From the NCBI GenBank assembly GCA_022605955.1, contig JAKCOZ010000009.1:62001-126000 (forward strand): DNA of 64,000 bases, written 5' to 3'. The notes below the pieces were generated by a model. The model did not search any database and had not been told where the DNA came from. It was given only the letters and a program-made list of their open reading frames with translations. A program made the translations under genes and the position numbers. Origin of the DNA: Rallus limicola. Taxonomy: Eukaryota; Chordata; Aves; Gruiformes; Rallidae. How positions within the stretch are numbered: the first letter of the stretch is position 1; the number at the start of each line of letters is the position of its first letter. This document shows, in pieces, positions 33,195 through 47,130 of the stretch.

Positions 33195-36167
33195 CTACAA
33201 GGGGGAGGGAAGGAAGATGAAAGAAAAGAAAAATGAGAGACCCTGAGCTTCTCAGAGGGATGAGGGGGCATCTGGAGACCAAGTGGAATCACAAGGCTGC
33301 CGCAGCGGCTGAACGCTGGGAGTTGGGTGGGGAGTCAGCTCTGGGGCTGCTGCAATTGCAAGACTCAGCAACGTGTGCCTGGGGACAGCAGGTTATTCAG
33401 ATACAAAGAAAACAATTGGTGAAAGAAAAGTCCAGCTATGACAAGTAACAGGCAAATCCCTGCTGTGAAGAGTGACCTTTCCGTCGCTGCCCATCACCAC
33501 CAGCAACAAGTGCAAGGACAAGGTCAGTGAACACAAGAGAGGGGCCCTAACAGCACGCCCTTTAAACACACAGTTCCCTTGTCACAGCCACTTGCTCTAA
33601 TGCATGCTGAGCTGACTCTCTCTAATACAGTGTGATAACATCTGGCATGTTTAGAGTACCATTCGCAGCCCCGAACCCCAAAGAGACTTCCAGACAAACA
33701 GGCCATCTTTTGCTGTCATCCTGCAACTCCAACTGCTGCCACTGAACCCAATTTGCTGCAGCTCCTTCACTTCACTCTCCTGCTACCGTTTTGTCCTAGT
33801 AAAGCATCAGTTACAGCTGGCAAGCTACCTGACCCTGAAGTTTCTCACTTCTTCATGCAATTACTAGCAGCTTCCCTCCCACGGGAGGATTGCAAAAAGA
33901 AAACCTGAATATTTTACATCCTTCCATTGGTGGATTTACAGTTTTGGTCAGGGGAATCAAGAGGGTGCCATGAGATCTCTTTAAACCATAGAAAGGGCAA
34001 CAGACATAAAAACCCAGAATCTGGAACCCTTCTCAGTATGCAGCTGCATTCATCAGGCTAGTATCCATACACTCGAGGTAAAAGGTATCCCCCCTTTCTG
34101 GAACCAGGGGTTTGCTCAGATATACCAGTGAATAAGGGGTGGTCAAAGGACCACAGACTCAATTTAGCCTTCTACAGACCACAGAAAGAGGTCTCTAAAG
34201 CATGAGCAAAATACTCACTTTTACAGACTCTGAATTTGGACCCTTTGGAAGATCCTCTCCACTGCGAGCAACAGGATCCCAGGCGACACCAAGTTCACCT
34301 CTGCAATGCCCTCACTTTACAGCAGGACCGAATGACAGCCAATTCCAAGCTACATGTCGGTTGAATGGTGGATCCCAAGGAACCCTCTAAACCAAATACT
34401 CCTCAACACCACTGATAACTATGTGCAGAACACAGACCTGACATGTTTTCTATTTTTCAAATACATCTCACAGCAAAATGATATGGATGGTAAGCATTTT
34501 CTTCTAAAGAGCATCGAAGCAACGTGTCCCTCACTAACCCTCTGCTTTTAGCAGGAAACTCACACAAACACACACCCCAACGTGCCTGGCTGCAGCTGAT
34601 AAATGCAGGCTTACATTTACACTTGTTAGTTCATGTTGGTCCCTGGCTCTGCAGCTCCTTCCCAATGTCCAGACGCCTCACACACTCTGAATGCAAGACT
34701 TCTCCAAGGGCTGCCTGCTCCCTGCTTCAGCCTTTAAGAAACGCTACTGCAGCTTATTCCTGCCGCTCTGGGCTCCTGGGGTGGAGGCCGCTGGGTCAGA
34801 CACAAGAAGCACAGAGGTGCCCTCACCAAGGAAGGGCTCAGCAGGCAGCTGAACCATGATTTCAAGTTGAACCATGATTTCTGTTGACAAAGACACACTG
34901 TCTCCATCATCTCTCACTCCTCTGCCTTTTATTAGTTCTTGCCATTAGTTTTCACGTGTTCATAGTCAACTACAGTGAGAAAGCCTTTCTGATAGGGGCA
35001 TGTGCACACAAGAGCACTCCTGCTCAGAGAATTGACAAAATTACTCAATTACTTTCTCAGCACTTCAAGTACAAGCAAAAGATTTCCCTGTGGCAACGTG
35101 CTTTGCCAAAGCACACATGATATTATACTCTGCTATGTTGTGCTGGGGCTTTGACAACGTCCAGTACTATATTCACCATGCCTGCAGATGTGCCTGTGTG
35201 CCTGGCAACGCTGAAAGGTTTAACACCAACAAAGCTGCATTCCCACAGTCAAAACAGAGGTCATTTTTCTCTAAGGACATATCCTTTGAAGGGTTAGCAA
35301 CAACTCTGACCATGGGGACTTGCCCTCCATGAGGCATTCTGATGCTGCTGGCACAAGGGAATCTCATCTGCATGAGGAACCCCAAGATTCCTTAGCAGCA
35401 CTGTGGCTGCAATAGCAGGAGCTTCACATTAGATTTTCCCTGGTGTAGAGATGCCTATAGATGATGTCCCTACAAGCCTAATAAGAACGAGGAAGTACTG
35501 ACTTCCTGACAAGCTACAAAGATATTTTATTCCAGATGGAAAACCCCTTAAAATTCTATCAGGAGTGAGTTTCCTTCTCCCTCTCTTCATCCTCTGGGAG
35601 CTTGGTGTTCACACTGGGAAACGAGCATGGAAGGTGAGCTCCTCTTTTGTTTAAATTAAAAGGAGATTATGACTAATTAAAGGAGATTAGGACTGATTTG
35701 CAAAGAATATTGCTTTCTTACACGCATCATTTTCCAAAGTCTGCCATTTGAGCACAACAGACAGAACCTGCTTTTCCTTCAGTGTATCTCAGTCCCAGTC
35801 TATCTGACTAGAGAGCAATCAAGCACTGGAAGAGAATGGCACTGAGAAACAAGGGAAAGGAGTCCAAACACTCATTCCAAAGCACCAGAGGTGAGAGCCG
35901 AGACAAAAATCTCAGTCATCCATTTCCCTTTCAGCTGAAAATTAGAGGGAGAAGAAAGAGGATTCTGAAAAAGTTGTAATGTTTTCCTTCTTCTTTCACA
36001 CACACACAGATATGTACATAGATACAAAGAAATACACGGTCATGCTCAGGAATTAAACTCTCATCATTAAGTTTGATTCAAGTCATCCATCTCTCTCTGA
36101 CTTCTATCTGTTACCTAGCACACACAAAAGGAGCTTATGATCAAAGACATTACGATCAAACACATGA
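33195..36167. other. AT-rich DNA, nothing recognised
   Basis: No gene, RNA or repeat recognised. A short (CA)n run lies near 36,000. The only local signal is the EGF-like exon to the left. Confidence 0.65.
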
Positions 36168-36742
36168 TCTGGGGTGCATCAAAAGGAGCGTGGCCAGCAG
36201 GTCACAGGAGGGGATCCTCCCCCTCTGCTCTGCCCTGGTCAGGCCCCACCTGTGTCCAGTTCTGAGCTCCCTGGTATCAAAGGGACAGGGAGCTCCTGGA
36301 GAGAGTCCGGAGGAGGCTACAAAGATCATTAAAGGCCTGGAGCATCTCCCCTACATGGAAAGGCTGAGTGACCTGGGGCTGTTCAGCCTGGAAAAAAGAA
36401 GCCTGAGAGGGATCTGATCAATGGTTATAAACATCTGAAGCCTGGGACACAGGGGGAAATGGCCAGCCTCTGCTCAGTGGCTGTGGGGACAGGACAAGGG
36501 GCGATGGCCTCAAGCTGGAGCACAGGGAGTTCCACCCCAATCTGGGGAAGAACTTTTTCCCAGGGAGGGTGAGGGAGCCCTGGGACAGGCTGCCCAAGGG
36601 GGTGTGGAGTCTCCTCCTCTGGAGAGATTCAAGACCAGTCTGGACACCGACCTGTGTGACCTGTCCTAGGGACCCTGCTTTGGCAGGGGGGTTGGACCCA
36701 ATGGGCTCTGGGGGTCCCTTCCAACCCCTAAGATTCTATGAC
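36168..36742 (+). mobile_element. CR1 LINE, 5'-truncated
   Basis: The plus strand carries the CR1 ORF2 tail and ends GGGTCCCTTCCAACCCCTAA followed by GATTCTATGA, the CR1 3' terminus. The frame encodes [20 protein letters not shown], degenerate. Confidence 0.92.
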
Positions 36743-36983
36743 AAAAATACCTGGCAGGTTCACTGAGAAGGACAGTGCTGTAGGGTGCAATTCCCTGACC
36801 CAACACTCACTCCCCTGCATTATCAGCATCCATTTCAAGAGACAGGTGACATTTCAGAACAGTTACAACAGCAGCACCGTTCTCTCCTCACAGACAAGTC
36901 AGTTGATGATCTCGGTGAGCTCTCTTCAGCATCGGTGTTTCTGTTACTCAGGAGTCCCTGTTCTCACTGTCTCTATTCCACAC

Positions 36984-37515
36984 TGTTGTGGTTCAGCCCC
37001 AGCCAACAACTCAGCACCCGCAGCTGCTTGCTCACCCCACCCCCCCCCCCCCCCCCAGTGGGACTGGGCAGAGAAGCAGAAGAGGGAGGGAACTTGTGGG
37101 TTGAGACAGAAACAGTTTAGCAGGACACACAAAAATGGAAGATAATAATACATAAATAAGAAAGACACAAAACAAGGGACAAGCAGCACAGTTTCTCTCC
37201 ACCCAAAGTCGATGCTGCCCAACAGCCTCCAGCTTCCCTGCAAGACCCCCAAACTGCCCACAGGCACAAAGGCCAACAAGGAATTTGTTCACCATTTCCC
37301 ATCAGCAGGCAGGTGTGCAGCCATCAGCCCAAACTCAGGGCTCACAATCTGCCACACTGGGCCCTCAGCCCACCCCCAGCTATCAATGGAACATCATGTG
37401 CCATGGTAAGGAATACCCCCTCTGGCCAGTTTGGGTCTGGTAAGGAATACCCCCTCTGGCCAGTTTGGGCTGTGTCCCCTCCCAGCTTCCTGGCTGCCCC
37501 CCCACCTTCTCATTG
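36984..37515 (-). mobile_element. Endogenous retrovirus solo LTR, truncated
   Basis: TGTTGTGGTTCAGCCCCAGC start, poly-C tract at about 37,038-37,056, and the characteristic GGAATACCCCCTCTGGCCAG block, which is duplicated in tandem with a 33-bp period (37,405-37,470). By comparison with the LTR at 47.1 kb the far third is missing. Confidence 0.82.
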
Positions 37516-40335
37516 GCAGAGATGTGTGAGATTATTTTTTAATTATTTATTAAAGATTTCATTATTTTTAAGTGTTTCTCATTCTTCTGAAATGCTGCAA
37601 TACTAAAAATTTTACAGAAAATTAAAGGCTATCAATCTTCTATTGCAAAAAAAGGAAGAATCCAATATCAACTGTTGCTTTACCTTCTGTTTCATTTCTT
37701 TTTCATGCAAGCAGAGACAAGGTATTGAAAGGACATACCATCTCCGAAGCTTCAGCTCTCCTACCCCTGTTTCCTAGCCACCAAACTGCTGCTATTTTGC
37801 ATGTTGGGTTGGTTTTTTTTTTAAATGTATTCTTCAGAGGCACTACAGAATTTCTAGGATGCTTCTGTTTTCCTATGCTGAAGGAGACAACAATGTTAGA
37901 CGTCCTAGATTTGCACTGGGCTCTAAAGGCAAGATCTGCTTTGCTTTAGCTCTGTCTTTTCTCCCTTTCCTGTCTGTGCTTGGAATAACTCAAGTATTTG
38001 TATTGTCGTACACCTTGTCTAAAAAATTTAATAGCAAATTGGAAACACAGGTTGAAAAAATCGAGCAAACACCACACAGTAAGGAGAAGAACCCCTTGGT
38101 TCAAGAGACCTAACTAACTGGAACATCAGCATAGCTTTCCCTTGCACAGTTCCAAAGCACCTAATGGATTTCAAACTTAGCATTTCTAAAAGTGCATTTG
38201 ACACAGGAGTTATTTTTCAGTGCCGACCTTATCTTTATCTTCTTTAAATAAGGATGCTCTCTGAAAGAGGATTGACACTGGAATGCAGTAACTGGAGACA
38301 TACTCCATTGAATGGTCTTTCACTGGAGCTGCAAGGAAAGGGCCCAATTTAAACTTGCTTACAAGATGGAAACAATTTCCTTCCCCCAAAGCCTTCATAA
38401 TCAAACATTCATCTTATGAAAACACTGTGCAAAGAATCTGACTACTTCTATTCCTTCTTATTTTTACAACACTTAAAGGAAGTCTTAGCTGTTCTCTCAA
38501 TTGTGGACATAAGATTTGAGGATGGAACCACAAATGCAGCAAACATTTCTATAGACCAAGAGACTCACAACAGAGACACAACTCACTTACGGAACCACAA
38601 GGTCACCAGATGCTGCCGCTGTGATTAATACAGACACCATTTGTATAGAATACAGGCCCTGATGTAAAATTCATTAGCTCAGTGGCAAAAGTGAAGTGAT
38701 GGCCTTTGAAAACTCAGAAAGGGGAAAGCCATCTTTCCATGTACTTTTAAGAAGAAGTGAAGCTTTGTTGCACAGCTTTAGGATTCAAATCTCTGTGCAA
38801 TAACTGAGGCTTTAAAAATGAAAGATTAAAATTGGAATTTAGTAATAATAACGGAATTAGTGGAAGCAGAATTTCAGCTCGTAAGTATTTCTGATGACAC
38901 ACAAGGGATACCTTTTAAGGACACCAAGTAAAAGGAAGCATTAGCTGAACACACAGGAAGAATCTCTCTCCCCCAGAAAGCCAGGGCAATCAGAAACAAG
39001 ATGCAGACATCAAACAAGGAATGACCTCGCGGATGGTAAGCTGGTGAAAGGTAACAGCTCATCGTGAATCCTGACAAACCCGGGGGGAGGGAAGCCCCGG
39101 TGTTTTCCTCTGCTCACAAGAATGAAAGAAAGAAAAAACCCAAAGTTTATCTAGGTCAATTCTGAACATCAGTCACCCAAGTTTACCCTGTTCATTTACA
39201 GAAAGAAACGGGAAGAAGGAACAGAACACAGAAGGGAACAGCCCCACTGCTCCTTGAGACAAGAATATGCTGCAACTTTATCCTCAGGAGCAGTTAAACA
39301 CATCAGCAGAAACATCAGGTTTCCAATTCTCCCAAGAAGAAACCAAAATGCTATTGTAATTTATGACAGAACAAGCAGCTTCTGGTGTCTCACATGAAAT
39401 TCTTTAGTCTGCATTCTAAAAGAGCAGAGATAATTAGGAGGAAATAGCGGGATTTCTTTTAATATAAAATTCCGAATATGCACACAGTTGTCTGATGGAA
39501 TAAAAATCTCCTGAATGGTTCCTCAAGTTCTAAACTAAAACTCTTCCTTTAAGTTGCTGGGATCTGGTTAGATTTTAGCCACACCTGACTACCTACAAAC
39601 AAGTTTATTTTATTACTCATGTAAGCCATGCTTGTTCTATTTTCTTCTAATTTATTACAAAACCAATATGCCTAGAAACTAATGTAACAAAATAGTTACT
39701 CGTGTCCTAAACTAGTACTTAGAAAGAATCCCTGAGATTTGTCTCAGTGATCCAATTCCAGCTTCCATTATTAGTTGGTTTAGTGTGGATTTTCACAGCA
39801 CCGTGACATTTTCTTTGTATTGCGCGATCATCCCAAAACCCAATTAATGTTATTCATGCACTTAATGTCTATCACAACTAGCACAATATACGGATATATC
39901 AAGAGGAAAATGGACTAAAACTACTACCTCACCCTAAGGGGGACAACATGCCAATGTGGGCGATAAAGACACCGGTAGGAGAGTCGAGAGGATTTCGGTG
40001 TTCTGGGGGTGAAGCCTTTGCTATTTATGCTTCTGCACTGAGGTGCTTGGCCGCCGCCTTCGTTTCCCTCAGCCAGAAGCACAAAGCAGACATGAATGCA
40101 AAGGTCTCTATTCTGTTACAGCAGATAAGGACTTTATTGTTTGTAGCCAAAAAATTAACCTTATTAATGATTCTTATTCGTATGAATCCCATAAGTCCCA
40201 CTCTTAAGTTATTTATATATATATATGAATAGAAATAAGAACACCGTGGATGACAAAAACAGAGGGTAAGAGGATGTTTTTTTCCAGAAACATTTGTAGC
40301 ACACAAAGCATTTCATAATCCAATCATTTACATAG
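37516..40335. other. AT-rich DNA, nothing recognised
   Basis: Frames shorter than about 95 codons without domain features; no repeat family recognised. Confidence 0.65.
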
Positions 40336-40340
40336 GGGGC

Positions 40341-41543
40341 TGTGGTGGTTGAGCCCTGGCCAAAGGCCAGACGCCCGCCAAAATCAGTCTGTTACTCCCC
40401 TTCTTAGTTGGACAGGGGAGAAATAATATAATTGGGCGGCTCGAGAGGCAAACTCGTTAATGACGCGGGCAAAACAGACTCAACACGGAGTGCCGAAGAG
40501 AAAGTTGCCTCATCTATTACACTACACTGAAGAGAGAACAGTGAAAAAGAACGAGAGTCAGGAGTGCAACCAACAATCTTGAAACAAATGCAACAAGGCA
40601 AACACTATTTCCCCAGCACTCCCTCCTTAGCAGGCTTTAGTTAGAAGTTTGCTCCCTTCTTCCCTCCCGGTCGCAGCCCAGGAGGGGCAGGGACTGGGGA
40701 AAATGGGGGTCTCGGAAACACCTTCCCCCCACCCCTCCATTCTAAAGCAGGCTGCCCTTTCAGCCATGATTTTGCTCCCTTCTTCCCCTCTCCTGCACGC
40801 AGCACACGACGGGGGGGCAGGGACTAGGACATGGGGGCTGTAGTCAGTCCCTTGCCAGCTGGTTTCCTTCTGGGCCGGGATGGGGGCATCCATTCCACAC
40901 AGCCTCCTCCCCCTGCTGCACCGTAGGATCTCACCCGTAAGAGCCGGTCCTCCACGAACTTTCTCCAAGGCAAATCTCTTCCCATCGGGCTTCATCTCTG
41001 CTCTGGCAGGCAGCAACAAATCACAGTGTCTCTCAGGCCCAGTCCTCCACGGGGCTATGATGCCTCCCCCAGCAAACCTGTTTGGCTCATCTCTGTAGGT
41101 CGCTTGTGCTGGCAGGGGCTCATCCCAACCTAAGTCACGGCATCTTCTCTGTGTCTCCCCCGGCTCCACCCAGCGTGGAGCCTCTCCATCGGGCAGGTCG
41201 GGTCTCTGCCTCCTCCATGGGTCCTTTCCTCCGGCTACTCCACGGGCTTCAGCTCCGGCTGCAGGGGCAAAACTGTCGCCTGGGTACCTGGGCGCGCCTA
41301 CTCCCCCAGCTTTCCTGGCCTTTTGTGTCTGTCAACTGCTTACATTTATATGCAAATAGACATCCCAATGCCCTTAACGGGCCAAAACTGCAATCTTCCT
41401 GGCACTCCGTGTTCTGGTGGAGTCTTTGTCTCCTCGATGTGATTCTCAGAGGCGCTGTAAGCAGGCCTGCAGAAGACTCCAGCAGCCATGTTCTGTAGCA
41501 CATGGCCCCCTCTCTCAGTAGCCAACTACGCAAAACTGCAACA
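40341..41543 (-). mobile_element. Endogenous retrovirus solo LTR with 5-bp target duplication
   Basis: About 1.2 kb with TG...CA ends (TGTGGTGG ... TGCAACA on the plus strand), flanked by GGGGC at 40,336-40,340 and again at 41,544-41,548. A TATA-like ATATAAATG lies on the minus strand near 41,350. No internal viral genes are present. It belongs to the same family as the LTRs at 55.0 and 58.8-59.9 kb. Confidence 0.88.
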
Positions 41544-41862
41544 GGGGCTTTTGTTTTCCCTTTTATGCATACCTTAGTTTAAAATACAGAAATCTGAAGT
41601 ATATTGAGTTGAAACTATTTTTGAAGAGTCAAGGGAAAACAATTTGCTAATAAGTTTGCATGATCGGTCCCCTTTAGCGTTCAGTTCAGTTTACACTTTA
41701 CAGCTTTGTCTCCACTCAGTCCTGTTAAATCCATTTTTCATATTATACTCTAAATTATATGAAGAAACCTAATGCATAAAAGCAAAGCTCAGGTTCTGTT
41801 TGAAATTAGTAAGATATCAGACAGAATTTACGTTTTCTTTGACATCAACACAACACCTTTTC

Positions 41863-42525
41863 ACAGAATCATTAAGCTTGGAAAAGACCTTCAAGATCAT
41901 CTAGTCCAGCCGTCCCCCTACCACCTCTACTACTAACTAACCCATGTCCCTAAGTACCTCATCCAACCTTTCCTTGAACACCCACGCCCCCTCCCCCCCC
42001 CCCCCGCGGGACGGTGACTCCACCACCTCCCTGGGCAGCCCCTTCCATTGCCTAAACACTCTTCCTGAGAAGAAATTTCTCCTCAGTTTCTAACCTCAGT
42101 TTCCCCTGATGCAAACTGCAGCCATTCCTTCTTGGCCTATCACATCTTATCTGTGAGAAGAGGCTGATCCCCAGCTCACCACAGCCTCCTTTCAGGGAGA
42201 TGCAGAGCTTGATAAGGTCTGCCCCAAGCCTCCTGTTCTCCAGACCACACAGACTCGGTTCCCTCAGCTGCTCCTCATCAGACTTGTGCTCTGAAGCCTT
42301 CACCAGCTTCGTTGCCCTTCTCTGGGCACACCCCAGGGCCTTCATGTCTTTCTTGTAGTGAGGGGCCCAACATGAACACAGCATTTGAGGTGCAGCCTCA
42401 CCAGAGCTGACTACAGGGGTATGATCACCTCTCTGGTCCTGCTGACTACACTGTTCCTGATGCAGGCCAGCCACGATGCTGTTGGACTTCTTGGCCGCCT
42501 TCTTCCTATCTAAGAAAAACATGGC
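41863..42525 (-). mobile_element. CR1 LINE, 5'-truncated
   Basis: TCACAGAATCATTAAGCTTG starts the reversed CR1 3' end. A poly-C tract (about 41,992-42,006) lies inside. The minus frame keeps degraded ORF2 tail motifs. Confidence 0.92.
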
Positions 42526-43639
42526 TTGAAAATGGCTTATTAACTAAATTTATGTGTGTATTGACCATATCCACCCAGAGCTGAGAGTTGCCTGAGTTGC
42601 CATGGGGAATGGAGGTCCCACCTACTAGTATGCTGGCTCCCGAGCACGTAAAGTAAGTAAAAACCACAACAAGTACAAAAAAACCAACCAAAAAACAACC
42701 AAACAAAAAGAAAGTCACAAGACACTCATGGGAAAACTAAATGCTGTGAAATTCAGTTTACAAACCTGACTTCTAGCCTCATTTCCTTACTGGTGATCAC
42801 ATATTTTGTAACTATTGGTTAACTTCAAGCTACTGCACAAGAACAACTACTGGTCAGAGCAGCTCCTTCCTAAGCACTTTTCACTGCTGACGGGCAGCGG
42901 GACAGGAACGACTCAGGCCTCCCCACAAGGCTCTGGAAAGGCACTGTTGGCCAAGAGGCTGTAACACCCATCTGCTTTGGTTCCTGATCAAGTCTAGCAG
43001 CTCCTGGGGGCTTTCACAGACGCCTGCCTCGCCGCAGTCGGGCACCGCTCCTTGCTGTCACTGTGAACAGCGGCTTTTGGATTATTCTTTGCTTTTTTCT
43101 TTAAAAGATCTCAACATACTACCTGACATCCCACTGCTGACTCCTGCTGCCAGCTGCAGTACTGATAAAGACACACTCTGCATCTGTGTCATGTTGTTTT
43201 ACAAAACTCTAAGATTACCCCCCTCTTACTTTACATATGGACACCAACTGTAAACTGTAACCTGGTTATGGCAAGAAAAAGCAAGGCCCCAACACAGCCC
43301 CCTGCCAGCACCACAAAGCCGACCGGTACCGGTGCATCCCGAATGGAGGGAGACAGGAGAGGGGCTGCTCCCGCCTTCTGAAGCAAGGTGACCCGCTCTG
43401 CTGGGACCCTTCTCCTAAGGGGAGTCTCAGCTCCTGGTAGCCAGCAGCTCACCTCAGCGTGAGCCCAGACGGGGCTTGGAGAAAGGCTGAAAGGTTGCTG
43501 TTGGGCAAAGGCAGCCTTCGCTTCCAAGTGCATTTAAAGACCAAGGGGTGTCTCTAGAATTGGCTCTGAGCTGCGTGCTGATGTCGGAGCCCTTTATGTC
43601 AAGGTTTATTTGGGGCTTGTAAAGATCTCATCAGATTAT

Positions 43640-44500
43640 GCTCAAGCTCGCCCAAACTCGCTTGCTGCATTCAGTGGAGGGCAGGAGACAGCCTCGGCAG
43701 GGGCCAGGACTCACCCGGGATCACCCCCATCTCCCGGACGCCTGCTGCAGAGCCCCGGGGCCGAACCTGACCGACCTCCCCCAGCACCGCCCGGCTGGCG
43801 CCCGCTGCCGCCACCTCCTCCGGGAGGCTTCCACCGAGTCACCGCCGGGCTGGAAGCCCCGACCGCGCCCGCAGCACCCTCCCCACCGCGGGGGCAGAGG
43901 GCACAAAGCCGCGGTACCCCCCGCCCGCTCCCCCCGGCCTCTCCTACCGTCCGCAGACAGAGACATCTCCATGAGAGGCTCCTTCGCTTTCCGGCCCAAG
44001 CGGTTCAAGGTGGCCGCCTTCTCTTCCCTCCTCGCCCGCGGCGGGGGATGCCGCTCAGGTGCAGGTGGGAGAAGAGGGGGCGAGTCCGTGCGCACTGCCC
44101 GCAGAGGCGGGGCACGGAGACGGGGGAAGGGCCCAGGGAGGGGAAACCGCAGCTCCCCGTCCGCGCGAAGTTTTCCCGGCGCGCAGGTTCCCGTCGGCGC
44201 GCGGGTCCTGCCCGGCTCCCGCCCGCGTGCAGCTGCCCCCCGCGCGCAGTTCCCGCCCGGGGGCGGCCGAGGAGGGAGCAGCGCCCCGCAGGCCCCCGGG
44301 GGAGGGAAGAGGCCTTTGCCTCGGCAAGGTCTCCATTGCTTTTCTGCTCCCGAGAGATTGCTGACGGGATCCCGCGGGGGAAACCCCTGAAGCGTTTATT
44401 CACTGCTGGAACTTGGGGCGATTCGCGCTTGGTGCCCGTCTGGAGAAGCGGCTCCTCTGTACGGTTTGAGCTCCTCGTTTCGTTGTAGCAAAGGGCTTGG
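43640..44500. promoter_or_regulatory. CpG island inside the AT-rich segment, possible promoter
   Basis: About 0.85 kb of very GC- and CpG-rich DNA, flanked on both sides by AT-rich sequence. On the minus strand an ATG at 43,972 reads MEMSLSAD and runs into a possible donor G|GTAGGA at 43,948. On the plus strand an ATG at 43,971 region reads MRGSFAFRPKRFKV towards TCAG|GTGCAG. Neither product is recognised, and long frames here are expected from the composition. Direction and target gene are unknown. Confidence 0.5.
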
Positions 44501-47130
44501 GTTTTGTTTCTTGCGGTTTGTTTTGCCCGTCGGCGCCTTCTGTGACAGTTGATCTTTCCCGGAGAGGGGAGGAGAAAGGAAGGGAAGTCAAGTCCCATTC
44601 CTGGCGTGGGTCAGTGTGGCGGGTTACTGCTGGCAGCTGCGTCCCACGCAGTCCCCAGATCACCTTCTGCTGTTGAAGATACATGTATTGCATGCAGTTC
44701 TTTGGTGGTTTGTTGGTTTGGGGGTTTTTTAAACGATACAGTCACAAAAGAGGAGTTTGAACCTGAAGTGGGAACCAAAGGGAAGCGGTGCATCTCCTTC
44801 CCAGCCTCTTCAACCCGGCTTTTCTCCTCTGATGGCTGAACAACTGCACAGACGGTCACTTTGCTGTGGGCTCCATCCCAGAAACAAGTCTTGCTGCCTC
44901 CCACATCTTCATGTCATCTTCATGCTTTTGAAGACCGGTTGAGGCTTTCTAGAAGAGAAGAGCCAACCAATTCCTGGTCCTGTATTTGGATTGGCCCTTT
45001 CTAAGTGTTAGTGCCATTTGGAAAGAAATTAATCTTTTGGAGACCAGGTATGAACCAGACTTAGAAAGGCCAGGTGGGACTCAGGTGGACATTAGGGGCC
45101 CAAATCCAGCATGATGTTACCCCAAATTGCCAATCAGTTGTCAGGTAACCTGGGGACTTCCACAGTTTTTCTTCTTTTTATATGTGCCTGTGATGAAGCG
45201 TGTTTGCTGGATCCTGGGCCGTAACATCAGCTGACAGTTCCAACACAGGCCGGGGGTGTGGAAGATCCCAGTCCGCTTCTGTGTTTGGAGGGGGTTCTGC
45301 CTCTCCTGATGTAAGAGGCCCCACCAGCCTGCTGCGGGGAGTGAGCGACTAGGCAGGAGGTGGGGATGATGAGGGGGTGCTCTCCTGTGAAGGTTGCCAC
45401 AGTGAGGAAGGGACTGCCATAGTCCCTGAGGAGAAAGTCGGTCTGTCTGGAGATTCAATAGGGGCTCCCTAAACTCTGGCATTTTACTCAGGGATGTGCC
45501 TGACATCTGACTCCTCCCCTCCTGCTGTACACAGTTCCTAAGGCTGAACCCAGCTGCTGGAACGCCGCTCCAGGGCCAGGCAGCGGGCAAGGCAGCAAAG
45601 CTTGCTGGTGGGATGTGCATTTGAATTTGCATATCATTTGTGTATCACCTGGTTCTTTGTGCATCACCTGGTTCTTTGTGCATGTTGCCTCGCAGCCCTG
45701 CAGCTGCCAGGGAATGAAAAGAGAGCGCTGTAAAGAGTTGCGGGGCAAGGCAGCAGGATGCAAACACTTGTCAGAGGCAGTTAGAAGTTTGACATAGTAC
45801 GTGAATGGTCATCATTGCTCACTGCATTGTCTTCCTAGTCCGTGACTTCTCAGTCACCTCTTTGCAGAAAGCAAGAAAGGAATAACACCTGTGACGTCCA
45901 AACAAACAGATGACTTTGCAGACTCTAACCTGCCTTCTCCTTGGCAAGAGTTAGTACACGTTTGCAACAGCAGAACTAAACTACTCGTTTTGCACTCTCC
46001 CCAGGGCAAGGAAACTGCATGGGTGTGGGCCCAGCTAAGCCCATCGACATCCCAGCCGTGCTGGCTGCTGGAGGAGGAAAGCCTGAGATGGAGATGCCGG
46101 CTCTGTGTCCTCTGTGGGAGCAACAGCCGTTTTGAGAGAGCTGCAAGAGAGCAAGGTAATCTTAACAGAAGCCTGTATCCCAGGCACAAGCACAGCCAGG
46201 CATCTTAGCTCTGTAATCTTGCAGTTACACTCCAATACCTGGGTTGCCGGGTTTACAGCTGCCATTGAAGCCTTCTTAGAAAAATAACCCAAAGAAACCA
46301 CAAAAATAGATGACGAGAGCAAATGACCTTGGTGTGTTTTGTGGAGTAGAGAGAATTCCTCTCTTTCCTGCCGGCAGAGACGTTCTTAAGGATACCTGAA
46401 TACGTACAGAATCTGTTCACTAGCAGTGTCTGCGGCGTGATTCTTCACTCTTACCATGTCTCTGTGGACAGAGTTGCATTGATTTCACTAAACTGCTCCT
46501 AAGCAGCATGAGTGAGGATCAGTATTTAATTCTGATGGGCTGTATGCTGGTAGGTACCAGAGATTATGGTATTATTACCTATGCTGGTAGGTACATGAGA
46601 TTCCCAGGCATCAAAATGACAAAGCTCTGATAGTGACAAGTGGCCTAATATACCTGCTTCAGTTCCCCAGCTTTCCATATTGCTGACTACCAGACCAGAA
46701 AATACCATGCATGAAGCGCCTGCATTATTGAAGTATCACCACAATGAGGGATAACAGATCTAGTTTGCTATAAAATGCTATAAAGCACATGACACTTCCA
46801 TCTCTTAAGCAGATGCCTCATTCTTGGCTGCAATCAAGAACTGCTGAGTTGCTGGTGTTGAACACAGGCAGCATACAATGGAACAAGTCCTTTGGAGACC
46901 AATTTCTGGGCACAAGGGGAAAATAGGTGATCAGGAACAGCCAGGAGTCTGCCAAAGAGGTACCTCTTCTCCTCAATAACTTTGTTGATGTTCACCCACC
47001 TCCTCCAATGCTGAAGGAGACAAAATGGAGCTCAGAAGAGTTGCAGATGGCTGTAACTGGGGGACCAGCTGTTACTCTCAACAGCAGGGTGGGCAGGGCT
47101 GCCCTTCAGCACGACCTAGACATGGAATGG
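44501..47130. other. Intergenic DNA, nothing firm
   Basis: A 163-codon minus frame (45,141-45,632) shows no domain, start context or splice support. A 19-bp direct duplication (ATCACCTGGTTCTTTG) lies at about 45,646-45,682. Confidence 0.6.

Noticed and set aside
40627..41169. 180-codon minus frame
   Set aside because: It lies wholly inside a solo LTR with a target duplication; LTRs do not encode such a protein.
43610..44488. 292- and 250-codon plus frames in the CpG island
   Set aside because: Proline/arginine-rich in overlapping frames on both strands, as expected from GC content.
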